A stretch of DNA of 42,826 bases. Source: a virus. Positions 1-7,734 of the stretch are shown piece by piece (positions within the stretch are counted from its first letter, which is position 1; every line of letters begins with the position of its first letter). The notes under the pieces are model-generated. The model was given only the letters and a program-made list of their open reading frames with translations, was not told the DNA's origin and searched no databases. The position numbers and the translations under genes are program-made. The stretch lies in IMG/VR virus record IMGVR_UViG_3300030090_001373, positions 1,157 through 43,982 of that record; one strand, written 5' to 3'.

Positions 1-1473
1 TACTGGTTGATTACCAGAACATAATGCTAAAAATCCTGAAGGCACAGAATATTTAAAGTTACCATAACCTGTTCCATCACTATTTCCACCTGCTGTAACC
101 TCACCTGCAAAAGTTCCATCTTGTCCAAAATTAAGAATTGTACGACATGGACCACTTCCTCCTGTATAACCCATATAACCAAAGAACTCTTCATCAAGAC
201 TAGATATATCTATAGTTCCTTGTCCAGAACCATTTTTATAAAACTGTAAAGTATCAGCATCTCTATCAACAGCAATACTTATAATATCACCTGTAGTATA
301 AGTATCACCATAAGACGACCTAGTGCCTTTTAATATACTATTTCCATTAATAGAATAATAAACAAGTCCTAAATCATTTTGTTCTTGATTAATAGTAAGA
401 TCAGTATTTGCAGGCATAACTCCTATATACACTCCATGATCTGTAGCTATATTGTCAACATCAACTTCCCAATACCATTTACCAGTTACTGGAACTTGCC
501 AATTAGTCATAATTCCATTATCGTCTGAAGTTAGCGTAGCTTTTAAATTACCTTCTGAAAGAGCTAAACCACTAGGTGGTTTTAATAAAGCATTGTATGT
601 AGGAAAATTACCACCATTAGAACCTCCAAAGGTAGGAGTATCTAGCATTTGATCGTGTGCTGATAGACCTGCTACTGTAAAATCATTATTATTACCTGAT
701 GAATCATTACCTAAATCAGAACTTGATTCAAATTTTAAATAAAATCCTTCAGAACCAAAAGTCAAACCACTTGGATCTTTTGGAATAATTACACCATTTT
801 TAGTTTCTACTAAATTATCCATAGGATCAAGACTTGTTCCATCAATAGCTACTACCTCAGCTATATAACCATCAAAACCTTGATAAGGATTGTTTCCATT
901 AGTACCTGTTCCATTAGTTCCTATAAATTGATAACCACCACCATTCCAGCTATGATCTGCGTTTTGTGCTGGATATGTTGTTGATTGTAAATTTGTAATT
1001 AACTCTCCATTAACATACATTCTTGCTCTACTACTATCTGTACCTTGTGTAGAATCATACCTCCAACAAACATGTGTCCATGCTGATAAATCTCTATACA
1101 TAGCATTTGTTCTTGTCGTTAAATGCCAAGAACTACCATTATTATTTTCAAAAGACATTCCATTTATAGTTCCAGTATAATCATTAACCATACCATAACC
1201 TCTAGCAGAACCACTTCCAGAATGACCTCCCCAAGCAGCCATAGAAGTATGAGAATCAGATGTAGCTATTCTTGCTCTTTTTATCCACATACCTATTGTC
1301 CAAGTATCTCTGTTTCCAGCACCACCATCACGATACAAATAATTTGTAGCTGAAGAATTTGCAGAACTATTAGACACTCTAATACTATTAGCTATTTGAT
1401 GCGTATAAAAATTACCACCACCTGCTGTAGCAGCTACTGCTCCTCCCATTAAATTATTTTGAAATACACCCAT
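1..1473 (-). CDS. LamG/SPRY-domain virion protein, 3' end cut by window edge
   Basis: The frame is open from the ATG at 1473 to base 1 (491 codons, no stop), so the C-terminus is missing. Residues about 40-230 look like a concanavalin/LamG jelly-roll (DTWTIGMWIKR, WTHVCWRYD, RARMYVNGELI). Residues about 320-480 look like a SPRY domain (GKWYWEVDV, GVYIGVM, YKNGSGQGTID, ending SVPSGFLALCSGN). LamG plus SPRY proteins are common among tail or fibre proteins of marine phages, where they probably bind glycans. The ATG shares its A with the TAA of the upstream fibre gene (TAATG), which implies translational coupling. The domain call is from motifs only; receptor binding is inferred. Confidence 0.75.
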   Translation of the reverse strand, partial: MGVFQNNLMGGAVAATAGGGNFYTHQIANSIRVSNSSANSSATNYLYRDGGAGNRDTWTIGMWIKRARIATSDSHTSMAAWGGHSGSGSARGYGMVNDYTGTINGMSFENNNGSSWHLTTRTNAMYRDLSAWTHVCWRYDSTQGTDSSRARMYVNGELITNLQSTTYPAQNADHSWNGGGYQFIGTNGTGTNGNNPYQGFDGYIAEVVAIDGTSLDPMDNLVETKNGVIIPKDPSGLTFGSEGFYLKFESSSDLGNDSSGNNNDFTVAGLSAHDQMLDTPTFGGSNGGNFPTYNALLKPPSGLALSEGNLKATLTSDDNGIMTNWQVPVTGKWYWEVDVDNIATDHGVYIGVMPANTDLTINQEQNDLGLVYYSINGNSILKGTRSSYGDTYTTGDIISIAVDRDADTLQFYKNGSGQGTIDISSLDEEFFGYMGYTGGSGPCRTILNFGQDGTFAGEVTAGGNSDGTGYGNFKYSVPSGFLALCSGNQPV

Positions 1474-3839
1474 TATGCATACGCCTGTGAAATTACCATT
1501 TGAATATCTCCACCTACTCCATCACTTGAAGCAGAAACTACTATATAATCTAATCTGTCTACTGCATTATCTGCTGTTGACATGGTTGGATCTGTACCAC
1601 CTATAAATTTAAAGTCTGCATGATAAGCCATTGTACCACTACCTCCATCTTGCATTAAAAAAATACTTCCTGTTTGCCCTGTTCTACAACCAATAGGTTG
1701 AGCTAAAGTATGAGCTGCAGTAACTGATGTAAAGAAATTTTGACATGCACCAAAGTTTAATGATACAGATGTTACACCATTAATAGCTGTTGCACATACA
1801 ACTGCTGCTGCACTTTTAGTTAATTGTAATTGTCCTTCTAAACTTGTATTACCTGATACTCTTACAGTACCTAAGAAACCTGAATTACCTGTTATTGTTG
1901 TAGCACCTGTTATTTTAGCAGTTCCTACTAATTGTGTATTACCTGATACACATACATCTCCATCAAATTCTGCTTTACCACCAACAACTAATATTCCTTC
2001 TAATGAAGTATTTGTTGATACTCTGAATGTACCACCTACTCCTAGATTACCAGTTATAGTTGTATTACCTGTTATAGTTGCAGTACCACCTACAGTTAAA
2101 TTACCTACAAGAGTTGTATTTCCTGATACACATACGTCATCATCAAACTCTGCTTTTCCAGCAACTGTTAATGTAGATGCTAAGTTTACTGCACCTCCAA
2201 CAGATAAAGCTCCACCTATTGAAGCAGCTCCAGCAACTGTTGCAGTTCCTCCTATATTTATATTACCTGATACAGATGCATTACCTGCTACATCTAAAGT
2301 ACTTCCTAAACTTACAGCACCTGTTATAGTTGTTGTACCTCCTACAGCAAGATTACCTACTAATATAGTATTACCACTTACACAAACATCACTATCAAAT
2401 TCTGCTTTACCTCCTACAACAAGTGTAGTTCCTATACTTACAGCATCTTTTAAATGAGCTTCTCCTGCAACACTTAATGTTGAACCTAGTTGTACAGCAC
2501 CTGCTATTGTAGTATGACCTCCAATATTCATATCACCAGAAACAGATACATCACCATCAAAAGTTCCATTACCTATAACTGTAACTGTACCACCTACATA
2601 AAGATTACCACCGACAGTTGCATTATTAACTGATATATTTCCTTCTATTGAAGCAGTTATACCTGTTAAATTAGAACCATCTCCATAAAAAGCACTAGCA
2701 CATACCTTAGCATTAGCAGCTTGTACATTTGCTCCTGCTATTGTAACAGTTCCACCAACTACTAATCCACCTGATACCGATACATCATCTTCAAATTCTG
2801 CTTTGCCTGTTGTATTAGATGTTCCACCTATAGATGTATTTCCTGCAACATCTAATGTGCTTCCTAATGATACAGCACCTGCTATAGTTACATGACCACC
2901 AACATTTATATCTCCAGATACTGAAACATCTCCTGCTACATCTAATGTACTTCCAAGAGATACAGCTCCTGTTATAGTAGTAGTACCACCAATATTTACA
3001 TTACCACTTACAGATACATCATCTTTAAAATGTGCAAAACCTACTACTGTAGTAATACCTCCAACATGTAATGTTCCACCTACTGTAGCATTATTAACTG
3101 ATATATCACCACCAACTGACATTGTAACACCAGTTAAATTTGAACCATCTCCAAAGAATGCTGATGCACATACTTTAGAACTAACATGCACATCACCTTT
3201 TACAGTTACATTACCTCCAAGACTTACATTACCTGCAACATCTAATGTGCCACCTACAGAAGCATTACCTGAAACTCTAACAGCTCCTAAAAATCCTGCT
3301 GTGCCTGATACTGTAGCAGTACTTAATAAATTAACTGCACCACCAATAGATGTTGCACCTGCTATCGAAGCTGTTGATTGTAAATGTGTAGCTCCAACAA
3401 CTGTAACAGTACTTGCAAAACTGCCAGCACCTGCTGCATGGAAAGCTCCACTTACAGTTGCAGTAGATTTAAATAAAGCTGCTCCACCAACTGTTAATGT
3501 GCCACCAATTGTTGCTGTATTAGCTACAACTAAACTTGATACAGATATATCACCACCAATAGACATGGTAACACCTGTTAAGTTAGAACCATCCCCAAAA
3601 TATGAAGAGGCACAAACTTTATCAGTAACTTGTAAATCACCTGACACAGATGCATTACCATCTACACCAAAAGTACCTGTAATTTTTATAGCACTTGTAG
3701 CAACTTTAATTGCTGTATTAGTACCATCTCCTGTTTGTATATTTGTTAAAGATGCATCAACACCTGTATTACCAGATGTATCTACTTGTAATAATTTTTT
3801 ATATGTAGCATTAATTAAGCTGTTTGATAAATCACTCAT
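1473..3839 (-). CDS. Long repetitive tail-fibre-like protein (788 aa)
   Basis: The first residues (MSDLSNSLINATYKKLLQVD) match a common opening of phage fibre proteins. The body, roughly residues 60-690, is about 25-30 copies of a short Gly/Val/Thr/Ser module of the type VSVSGxxxVGGTxTIxGA. This is the pattern expected of a trimeric beta-helical shaft. A non-repetitive domain of about 100 residues follows (TGSIFLMQDGGSGT), perhaps a C-terminal head. I chose the start at 3839 rather than the in-frame ATG at 3851 because it overlaps the preceding gene's TGA (ATGA) and fits the conserved opening. It lies directly upstream of the LamG/SPRY gene, which supports a fibre role. Confidence 0.75.
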   Translation of the reverse strand: MSDLSNSLINATYKKLLQVDTSGNTGVDASLTNIQTGDGTNTAIKVATSAIKITGTFGVDGNASVSGDLQVTDKVCASSYFGDGSNLTGVTMSIGGDISVSSLVVANTATIGGTLTVGGAALFKSTATVSGAFHAAGAGSFASTVTVVGATHLQSTASIAGATSIGGAVNLLSTATVSGTAGFLGAVRVSGNASVGGTLDVAGNVSLGGNVTVKGDVHVSSKVCASAFFGDGSNLTGVTMSVGGDISVNNATVGGTLHVGGITTVVGFAHFKDDVSVSGNVNIGGTTTITGAVSLGSTLDVAGDVSVSGDINVGGHVTIAGAVSLGSTLDVAGNTSIGGTSNTTGKAEFEDDVSVSGGLVVGGTVTIAGANVQAANAKVCASAFYGDGSNLTGITASIEGNISVNNATVGGNLYVGGTVTVIGNGTFDGDVSVSGDMNIGGHTTIAGAVQLGSTLSVAGEAHLKDAVSIGTTLVVGGKAEFDSDVCVSGNTILVGNLAVGGTTTITGAVSLGSTLDVAGNASVSGNINIGGTATVAGAASIGGALSVGGAVNLASTLTVAGKAEFDDDVCVSGNTTLVGNLTVGGTATITGNTTITGNLGVGGTFRVSTNTSLEGILVVGGKAEFDGDVCVSGNTQLVGTAKITGATTITGNSGFLGTVRVSGNTSLEGQLQLTKSAAAVVCATAINGVTSVSLNFGACQNFFTSVTAAHTLAQPIGCRTGQTGSIFLMQDGGSGTMAYHADFKFIGGTDPTMSTADNAVDRLDYIVVSASSDGVGGDIQMVISQAYA
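1840..3660 (-). repeat. Imperfect tandem repeats coding for the fibre shaft
   Basis: Within the fibre gene, blocks encoding GSTLDVAGxxSVSG, VGGTxTITGA, KAEFDDDVCVSG and KVCASAFFGDGSNLTG recur at both DNA and protein level. The last of these appears at least three times, near 2680, 3155 and 3600. The blocks are scrambled rather than strictly periodic, which suggests expansion by recombination among repeats. Boundaries are approximate. Confidence 0.7.
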
Positions 3840-4123
3840 ACTGTATCCCATTTTCTATTATCTGGTGTTGGTACATCATTCCATGTAATATTTGCTAATT
3901 TCCATTCTAAATTTCTACCACCTGTATCAGGTCTTGGATTTTGAATTGCTGGATTATCTCTTACATTTGGAACTTTATTTTGTGGATGATTCTTTAAATC
4001 ATATGCACCATCCCAACATCCTGGACAAATTAACATTCCATAACTATTTAATTTCATTATTCTATGTGCATATACAAAACCACAGCAATCACACATAGCT
4101 CTAGCATTTTTATTACTTGCCAC
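3836..4123 (-). CDS. Small zinc-ribbon-like protein (95 aa)
   Basis: Two Cys pairs, CDCC near residue 11 and CPGC near residue 33, are spaced like a single zinc ribbon. The C-terminal half is Pro/Asn rich (NPAIQNPRPDTGGRN) and probably extended. The gene starts inside the stop of the gp4-like gene (position 4123) and ends by ATGA overlap with the fibre gene, so it belongs to the late operon. This location suggests a virion or tail-assembly role, but I do not recognise a characterised family. Confidence 0.65.
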   Translation of the reverse strand: MASNKNARAMCDCCGFVYAHRIMKLNSYGMLICPGCWDGAYDLKNHPQNKVPNVRDNPAIQNPRPDTGGRNLEWKLANITWNDVPTPDNRKWDTV

Positions 4124-4797
4124 TATACATACCTATATCTTGGTTTAATAAGTAAACTTGCTCGTTCTCTATCTTCATCTAAAGCACGAGCTAATTTTTC
4201 TTCATAATTTGATTTTAACATAGCTATACGATCCATTGGTATACCAGTTCTTTTCATAGATAAATAATAAGATAATCCACATGTTAATGCTGGTAAAAAT
4301 CTTACAGGTGAATCTGCATTTTGATCAGCAGATTTATTTACATCTTCTACTTGACGTATAGCTTCTATTTGTAATGTATCTGTTGTATTATCAGGAAGGG
4401 GCCACACATAAATTTTTGGATTAGCTAAATCTCTTTTAACAGTAAATTGTGTTGGTCTACCTGTTTGTGTTTTATTTGGTATATTTAAATATTCTTCAAA
4501 AGATATTCTTTGTAATTCAATATCTGTTGAATCTCTTCTTAAATTAATTTGTAAAGCATCTGTTGTAGAACTTGAAAGATCATATGTTCCTAAACTTGTT
4601 GATACAGTTACAGCAGTTGTATATGTTGTCCATAATAAAATACCTCTATTTTGCCAATCATTTAACATTAAGTTAATTGATCTTCTAGCAGATTGAGGTG
4701 TATGTCCAAGAGTTTGTTCACCACCAATCATCTCAGTAGCTTCTTGAATTACTTCATCTATATCTAAATTAAAATTATATGTACCTGATGTTGCCAT
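4123..4797 (-). CDS. P22 gp4-like head-completion / tail accessory protein (224 aa)
   Basis: The protein opens with a helical region (IDEVIQEATEMIGGEQTLGHTPQSARRSINLMLNDWQNRGILLW), followed by beta-rich sequence (YDLSSSTTDALQI, PQFTVKRD, KIYVWPLPD) and C-terminal helices (MLKSNYEEKLARALDEDRERA). This order resembles the P22 gp4 tail accessory family, which lies below the portal and joins head to tail. The length fits that family (about 160-230 aa). It is followed with overlap by the 95-aa zinc-ribbon gene and then the fibre. The family call rests on pattern memory, not a search. Confidence 0.65.
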   Translation of the reverse strand: MATSGTYNFNLDIDEVIQEATEMIGGEQTLGHTPQSARRSINLMLNDWQNRGILLWTTYTTAVTVSTSLGTYDLSSSTTDALQINLRRDSTDIELQRISFEEYLNIPNKTQTGRPTQFTVKRDLANPKIYVWPLPDNTTDTLQIEAIRQVEDVNKSADQNADSPVRFLPALTCGLSYYLSMKRTGIPMDRIAMLKSNYEEKLARALDEDRERASLLIKPRYRYV

Positions 4798-4808
4798 TAT
4801 ATTACCTT

Positions 4809-5222
4809 TTAATCATACATAGATGCTACTAAACAAGCACCTATACTTCCACCATGTTTAGCAAATGTTTTAACATTAGTAGGCTTACCACCTACACCCT
4901 GTTTCTTTGCTCGTTTTCTTTGTACTGCTGATTTTCTTTGTGATGCTGTCATACGTTGAGCTTTTGATTTAGGTACACATTTTGGATATTTACGTTTAGA
5001 ACCTTTAGCTTTTTTTCTACCACAAGGTTGAAACTTACCATCTTTTTTAGGAGCTCCTATATCTACCCATTCTTCATTAACCCATTTCTTTAATGCACCA
5101 CCTTTTTTTGCTTTTACTTTTCCTTTACAAACTTTTGATGCATACATATTAGCATATGCTGATGGATATACATCAAACTTTCTTTTAGCTGCAGCTTTAC
5201 CTTTTGCACATAATTTAGCCAT
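4809..5222 (-). CDS. Lys/Arg-rich conserved phage protein, DUF5872-like (137 aa)
   Basis: A strongly basic protein carrying KAAAKRKFDVYPSAYANMYA near the N-terminus, WVNEEWVDIGAPKKDGKFQPCGRK in the middle and KYPKCVPKSKAQRMTASQRKSAVQRKRA towards the C-terminus. These strings match a conserved family of basic proteins in marine phages that I recall as DUF5872. Function is unknown; DNA or RNA binding, or packing in the virion, would fit the charge. It directly follows the other basic gene at 5223-5543. Confidence 0.65.
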   Translation of the reverse strand: MAKLCAKGKAAAKRKFDVYPSAYANMYASKVCKGKVKAKKGGALKKWVNEEWVDIGAPKKDGKFQPCGRKKAKGSKRKYPKCVPKSKAQRMTASQRKSAVQRKRAKKQGVGGKPTNVKTFAKHGGSIGACLVASMYD

Positions 5223-5543
5223 TTAACATTTCCACCTTCTACGTGCTTGTCGTAATCTTGAGTTAGGATTCTTAGCTGCTTTAGGAAACTTCTTCATTTG
5301 TCCTGCAGATCTTGCACAGTAACTCTTTCTTCTTTTAGCAGCTTTACTACCTTTTTTTACTTTACCTGTTACAGCAGTTTTTAATTTACTTCCTGGATTA
5401 TTTCTTCTATACTTTGCTACACCTTTAGCTGTTAGTCCTGCTCCTGACTTGGTAGGTCTTTTATCACCTTTACCAATAGTCATGCCCTTCATGCCTGACC
5501 CTGTAATTTTTTTCTTTTTCTTTTTCTTTTTTTCTTTAGCCAT
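5223..5543 (-). CDS. Poly-lysine basic protein, DUF6321-like (106 aa)
   Basis: The protein starts MAKEKKKKKKKK and contains GMKGMTIGKGDKRPTKSGAGLTAKGVAKYRR, then TGKVKKGSKAAKRRKSYCARSAGQMKKFPKAAKNPNSRLRQARRRWKC. The last segment matches a conserved phage and marine-virus module I recall as DUF6321. It is highly basic with only two Cys residues. Its ATG shares a base with the stop of the holin-like gene (position 5543). Nucleic-acid binding is inferred from charge only. Confidence 0.65.
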   Translation of the reverse strand: MAKEKKKKKKKKITGSGMKGMTIGKGDKRPTKSGAGLTAKGVAKYRRNNPGSKLKTAVTGKVKKGSKAAKRRKSYCARSAGQMKKFPKAAKNPNSRLRQARRRWKC

Positions 5544-5980
5544 TACTTTTTAACTAAACTTCCACCAAAGTATAATCCAATTATTGCTGACATTAAGTGT
5601 GTATCAAGAGGTGTAATAACTACACCATTAAATAATCTATCCATATAGACTTCTTGTTTATCTATTAAGAACCAGAAGCCACCTTTAAATTCTGTCCATG
5701 TAAGAACAACACCAACATCTGTAAAGACAGGAACAAGTTTAGGATATGCAATAATAAAGAATACTGCAGTTAATGCAATTATTCTTCTTGTCCATTGAAA
5801 TCCTTTATTGTCAAATTCTCTAGCTTTACCAACTTCTGCCATTTGAAACTTATCTCTAGCTAATAGCATTTTTTGTTGGTCTTGTTTATTTTTTGTTGCC
5901 TGACTCCACATTGACATCACTCCACCTAAAAGGCTAGAGCCAAGCATTGTAATCATTTCAACTGGTAAACCACCTAACAT
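5543..5980 (-). CDS. 3-TM holin-like membrane protein (145 aa)
   Basis: There is a short hydrophobic N-terminus (MITMLGSSLLGGVMSMW), then a charged amphipathic stretch (residues 25-65), a strong membrane segment (RIIALTAVFFIIAYPKLVPV, about 66-85) and a C-terminal membrane segment (MSAIIGLYFGGSLVKK). The pattern and the WTRRIIALTAVFFIIAYPKL string resemble the 'holin of 3TMs, for gene-transfer release' family. Such proteins would permit host lysis by opening the inner membrane. No endolysin gene was recognised nearby. It sits among small late genes with no better lysis candidate. Confidence 0.6.
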   Translation of the reverse strand: MLGGLPVEMITMLGSSLLGGVMSMWSQATKNKQDQQKMLLARDKFQMAEVGKAREFDNKGFQWTRRIIALTAVFFIIAYPKLVPVFTDVGVVLTWTEFKGGFWFLIDKQEVYMDRLFNGVVITPLDTHLMSAIIGLYFGGSLVKK

Positions 5981-5983
5981 ATC

Positions 5984-6043
5984 TTACTCTTTTCTCAAAC
6001 TTTTAAAAAAATTTATAATCTTATCTAGGATCTTATTTCTCAT
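5984..6043 (-). CDS. 19-residue basic amphipathic peptide with a strong RBS
   Basis: The ATG at 6043 overlaps the TGA of the 52-aa gene (ATGA) and is preceded by AAAGGAGG at good spacing (AAAGGAGGAAAGATAAAATG). The peptide is MRNKILDKIINFLKSLRKE, a Lys/Arg-rich helix with a hydrophobic face. It ends 3 bases before the holin-like ATG, so it could be a coupling leader or a membrane-active peptide. The near-perfect SD is the only evidence of expression. Confidence 0.4.
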   Translation of the reverse strand: MRNKILDKIINFFKSLRKE

Positions 6044-6198
6044 TTTATCTTTCCTCCTTTATAAAGTTTCTGAACAAACTTCTGTCCAGAATTGTCAATT
6101 AGTTTACCACCTGATTTCATATCCTTTTTAAACTTTTTATATACATCAGGTTTATTAATAGCTAAATAAGCTTTTTGTTTTTCAGATGCAAAAGGCAT
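6040..6198 (-). CDS. Small conserved basic phage protein (52 aa)
   Basis: An ATG-initiated frame encodes MPFASEKQKAYLAINKPDVY followed by a Lys-rich C-terminus (VQKLYKGGKIK). The opening 'MPF.SE.Q..YL...P..Y' is a widespread motif in tiny phage proteins of unknown function. It starts just after the stop of the 76-aa gene and ends in ATGA overlap with the 19-residue peptide, the coupled spacing seen throughout this operon. Confidence 0.6.
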   Translation of the reverse strand: MPFASEKQKAYLAINKPDVYKKFKKDMKSGGKLIDNSGQKFVQKLYKGGKIK

Positions 6199-6200
6199 TC

Positions 6201-6431
6201 TTAATTCTTTGTATCATAAAACTGTGAAATCTCTTTATTACCATTATGGATATTTTTAGAACTACCACCATAGAGTTGATATGTCATACCACCACCAGCT
6301 CGTTTCATCATTTTACCACCATACATTTTAGAAACTACTTTATCACCATCACCTAATTTTTTAAAATCAGATCCAGTAATTTTACCAAAGGGAGCAGCTA
6401 CATCTATATTTTTTTGTTTACCTTTTAACAT
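6201..6431 (-). CDS. Hypothetical late protein (76 aa)
   Basis: Gly/Lys-rich, with recurring KMYGGKMMKRAGGGM and YQLYGGSSKN strings and no membrane segment. It begins one base after the 72-aa gene's stop. Short Gly-Lys 'GGKMMKRAGGG' proteins are typical of late regions of marine phages. I do not recognise a function. Confidence 0.55.
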   Translation of the reverse strand: MLKGKQKNIDVAAPFGKITGSDFKKLGDGDKVVSKMYGGKMMKRAGGGMTYQLYGGSSKNIHNGNKEISQFYDTKN

Positions 6432-6432
6432 A

Positions 6433-6651
6433 TTATTTTACTCCAATATTTTTAACATCTTTAGTATTTGTAGCAAATGTAGTTCCTTTAGGATAATCTT
6501 CATCTACCACAGATTCTATAGTTCCATGTACTTGAGGACCTTTACGAGCAGCACCAAAGCCTTGTCCTGTAGGTTTACCTGTTACCTCTTCTAAATTAGC
6601 AGGGTATCTTAGTAAAGTATGTGGTCCTGAAAGATTACTTTCTTTTTCCAT
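6433..6651 (-). CDS. Hypothetical late protein (72 aa)
   Basis: A soluble, Gly/Pro-containing protein (LRYPANLEEVTGKPTGQGFGAARKGPQVHGTIESVVDEDYPKG). Its start lies in a purine-rich stretch (AGAGGAAAAAGAAAA) that can act as ribosome binding site. No domain recognised. Its position between the connector-like and holin-like genes suggests a minor virion or assembly role. Confidence 0.55.
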   Translation of the reverse strand: MEKESNLSGPHTLLRYPANLEEVTGKPTGQGFGAARKGPQVHGTIESVVDEDYPKGTTFATNTKDVKNIGVK

Positions 6652-6721
6652 TTTTCTTTTTCCTCTTGTTTTTATTAGGTTTTATTATTTGTTGTTTTAT
6701 ATTACTTCTTCCTATAGTCAC
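6635..6721 (-). CDS. Possible 28-residue basic peptide, GTG start
   Basis: The GTG at 6721 overlaps the TAG of the 226-aa gene (TAGTG), an arrangement seen elsewhere here (30954, 23284). It encodes MTIGRSNIKQQIIKPNKNKR and a Lys/Arg-rich tail, ending inside the next gene. Short 'IGRSxIxxQIxKP' basic peptides after the connector gene are something I recall from related phages, but cannot verify. Without it the 69-bp gap has no assigned content. Confidence 0.4.
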   Translation of the reverse strand: MTIGRSNIKQQIIKPNKNKRKKKNGKRK

Positions 6722-7401
6722 TAATTAGCTCCTTGAATAACTGTATTAGGTCCACCACTAGGACTTGCTGGACTTTGCATATCATCTTGTCTGGTACGTC
6801 TTGCTTGATTACGTAATGCATCTATTGAATTTTTATATTGTGCTTCCATAATTGGAACATTATTCCAACTCTTCATATATATTGTTGCTTCTATCATACA
6901 TGCATTAAACAATGCATTATAACAAAACTCACTAAAATAATTTGATGTGGTTGCACTTGTGCCTGTAGCACTTGATAAGGCTAAAGGACTTTTTGTATAA
7001 TGTATTTCACTTACTACAGCAGATGCTGGAGTAGGTACTATATAAATCTCTGTATTATTTTTTCTTGAATAATATCTTGGTGTGCCTGTTGAAGCACTTG
7101 CATAGGGCCAGTAGTCTATTGCATATTCGTAAGGTCTTTGTAATAATGTTGTAATATTAGAAGATACACTTGTTCTAAATGCTACGTTACGAACTACTAA
7201 AGCTCCACTTGGTAGAGTTACATTAGGATTATTTGCTGTTAATGTAACAGATGTATAATAATCTAATCCTGAATCATCTAATTCTTTTATTAAACGATCT
7301 TCAGCTCTATTAACAAAAGCAGGAATTTGATCTGCAAACTCTGTAGAATCATTTTCTGCTGTATTTATGATATCTGTTTTAAGATAAGAATAGGTTGCCA
7401 T
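6721..7401 (-). CDS. Connector / adaptor-like structural protein (226 aa)
   Basis: The N-terminus (YLKTDIINTAENDSTEFADQIPAFVNRAEDRLIKELD) is a helical opening typical of phage head-tail adaptor proteins. A beta-rich middle follows (TLPSGALVVRNVAF, EYAIDYWPYASASTGTPRYYS, EIYIVPTP), then C-terminal helices (YFSEFCYNALFNACMIEATIYMKSW, YKNSIDALRNQARRTRQ). It lies two genes after the major capsid gene, where adaptors usually sit. The family is not certain; it could be a second gp4-like fold. Confidence 0.6.
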   Translation of the reverse strand: MATYSYLKTDIINTAENDSTEFADQIPAFVNRAEDRLIKELDDSGLDYYTSVTLTANNPNVTLPSGALVVRNVAFRTSVSSNITTLLQRPYEYAIDYWPYASASTGTPRYYSRKNNTEIYIVPTPASAVVSEIHYTKSPLALSSATGTSATTSNYFSEFCYNALFNACMIEATIYMKSWNNVPIMEAQYKNSIDALRNQARRTRQDDMQSPASPSGGPNTVIQGAN

Positions 7402-7404
7402 TTG

Positions 7405-7668
7405 TTATCCTAATATTAAAGTTACGCCACCATTTGCTCCAGGAGTTGATACACATACTGTTGCATCACATTTAATACCAAGCTCTCCTATAAAAATATC
7501 TGCTTGCCCACTTGCAGCAACTTGAAATTTAATTTTACTTCCATTTTTATCTTCTACATCAAATGTACCAGTTACAGTAGAATACGCATGTAAAGCTAAA
7601 ATACGTGAACTACCTTCTGTAGTTACGATAACGCCTGTTCCCTGTAAAAATTTTGATTTACTTGCCAT
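7405..7668 (-). CDS. Small beta-rich virion protein (87 aa)
   Basis: Almost entirely beta-prone (GTGVIVTTEGSSRILALHAYSTVTGTFDVED), with no charged tail or membrane segment. It is the first gene after the terminator that follows the major capsid gene. A small beta-barrel head protein, either decoration or completion, is plausible. I do not recognise a named family. Confidence 0.6.
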   Translation of the reverse strand: MASKSKFLQGTGVIVTTEGSSRILALHAYSTVTGTFDVEDKNGSKIKFQVAASGQADIFIGELGIKCDATVCVSTPGANGGVTLILG

Positions 7669-7685
7669 GTTTTTTCTTTCTATTT

Positions 7686-7722
7686 AAAAACTGGAGAGAT
7701 GGAATAACTCTCACCTCTCCAG
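7686..7722 (-). terminator. Intrinsic terminator after the major capsid gene
   Basis: On the minus strand CTGGAGAG (7722-7715) pairs perfectly with CTCTCCAG (7698-7691) around a 16-nt loop, and a run of five T follows (7690-7686). It lies directly after the capsid stop codon at 7735. It probably reduces transcription of the downstream tail genes relative to capsid. Confidence 0.75.
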
Positions 7723-7734
7723 AATTATTAAGTA

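Noticed and set aside
1123-1353. Plus-strand frame of 76 codons
   Set aside because: Antisense to the LamG/SPRY gene, with no RBS and Ser/Thr/Ile-rich low-complexity product; a shadow of the real frame.
3247-3888. Plus-strand frame of 213 codons opposite the fibre gene
   Set aside because: Its Pro/Ala/Val repetition mirrors the Gly/Val/Thr repeats of the minus-strand fibre. Long open antisense frames are expected there.
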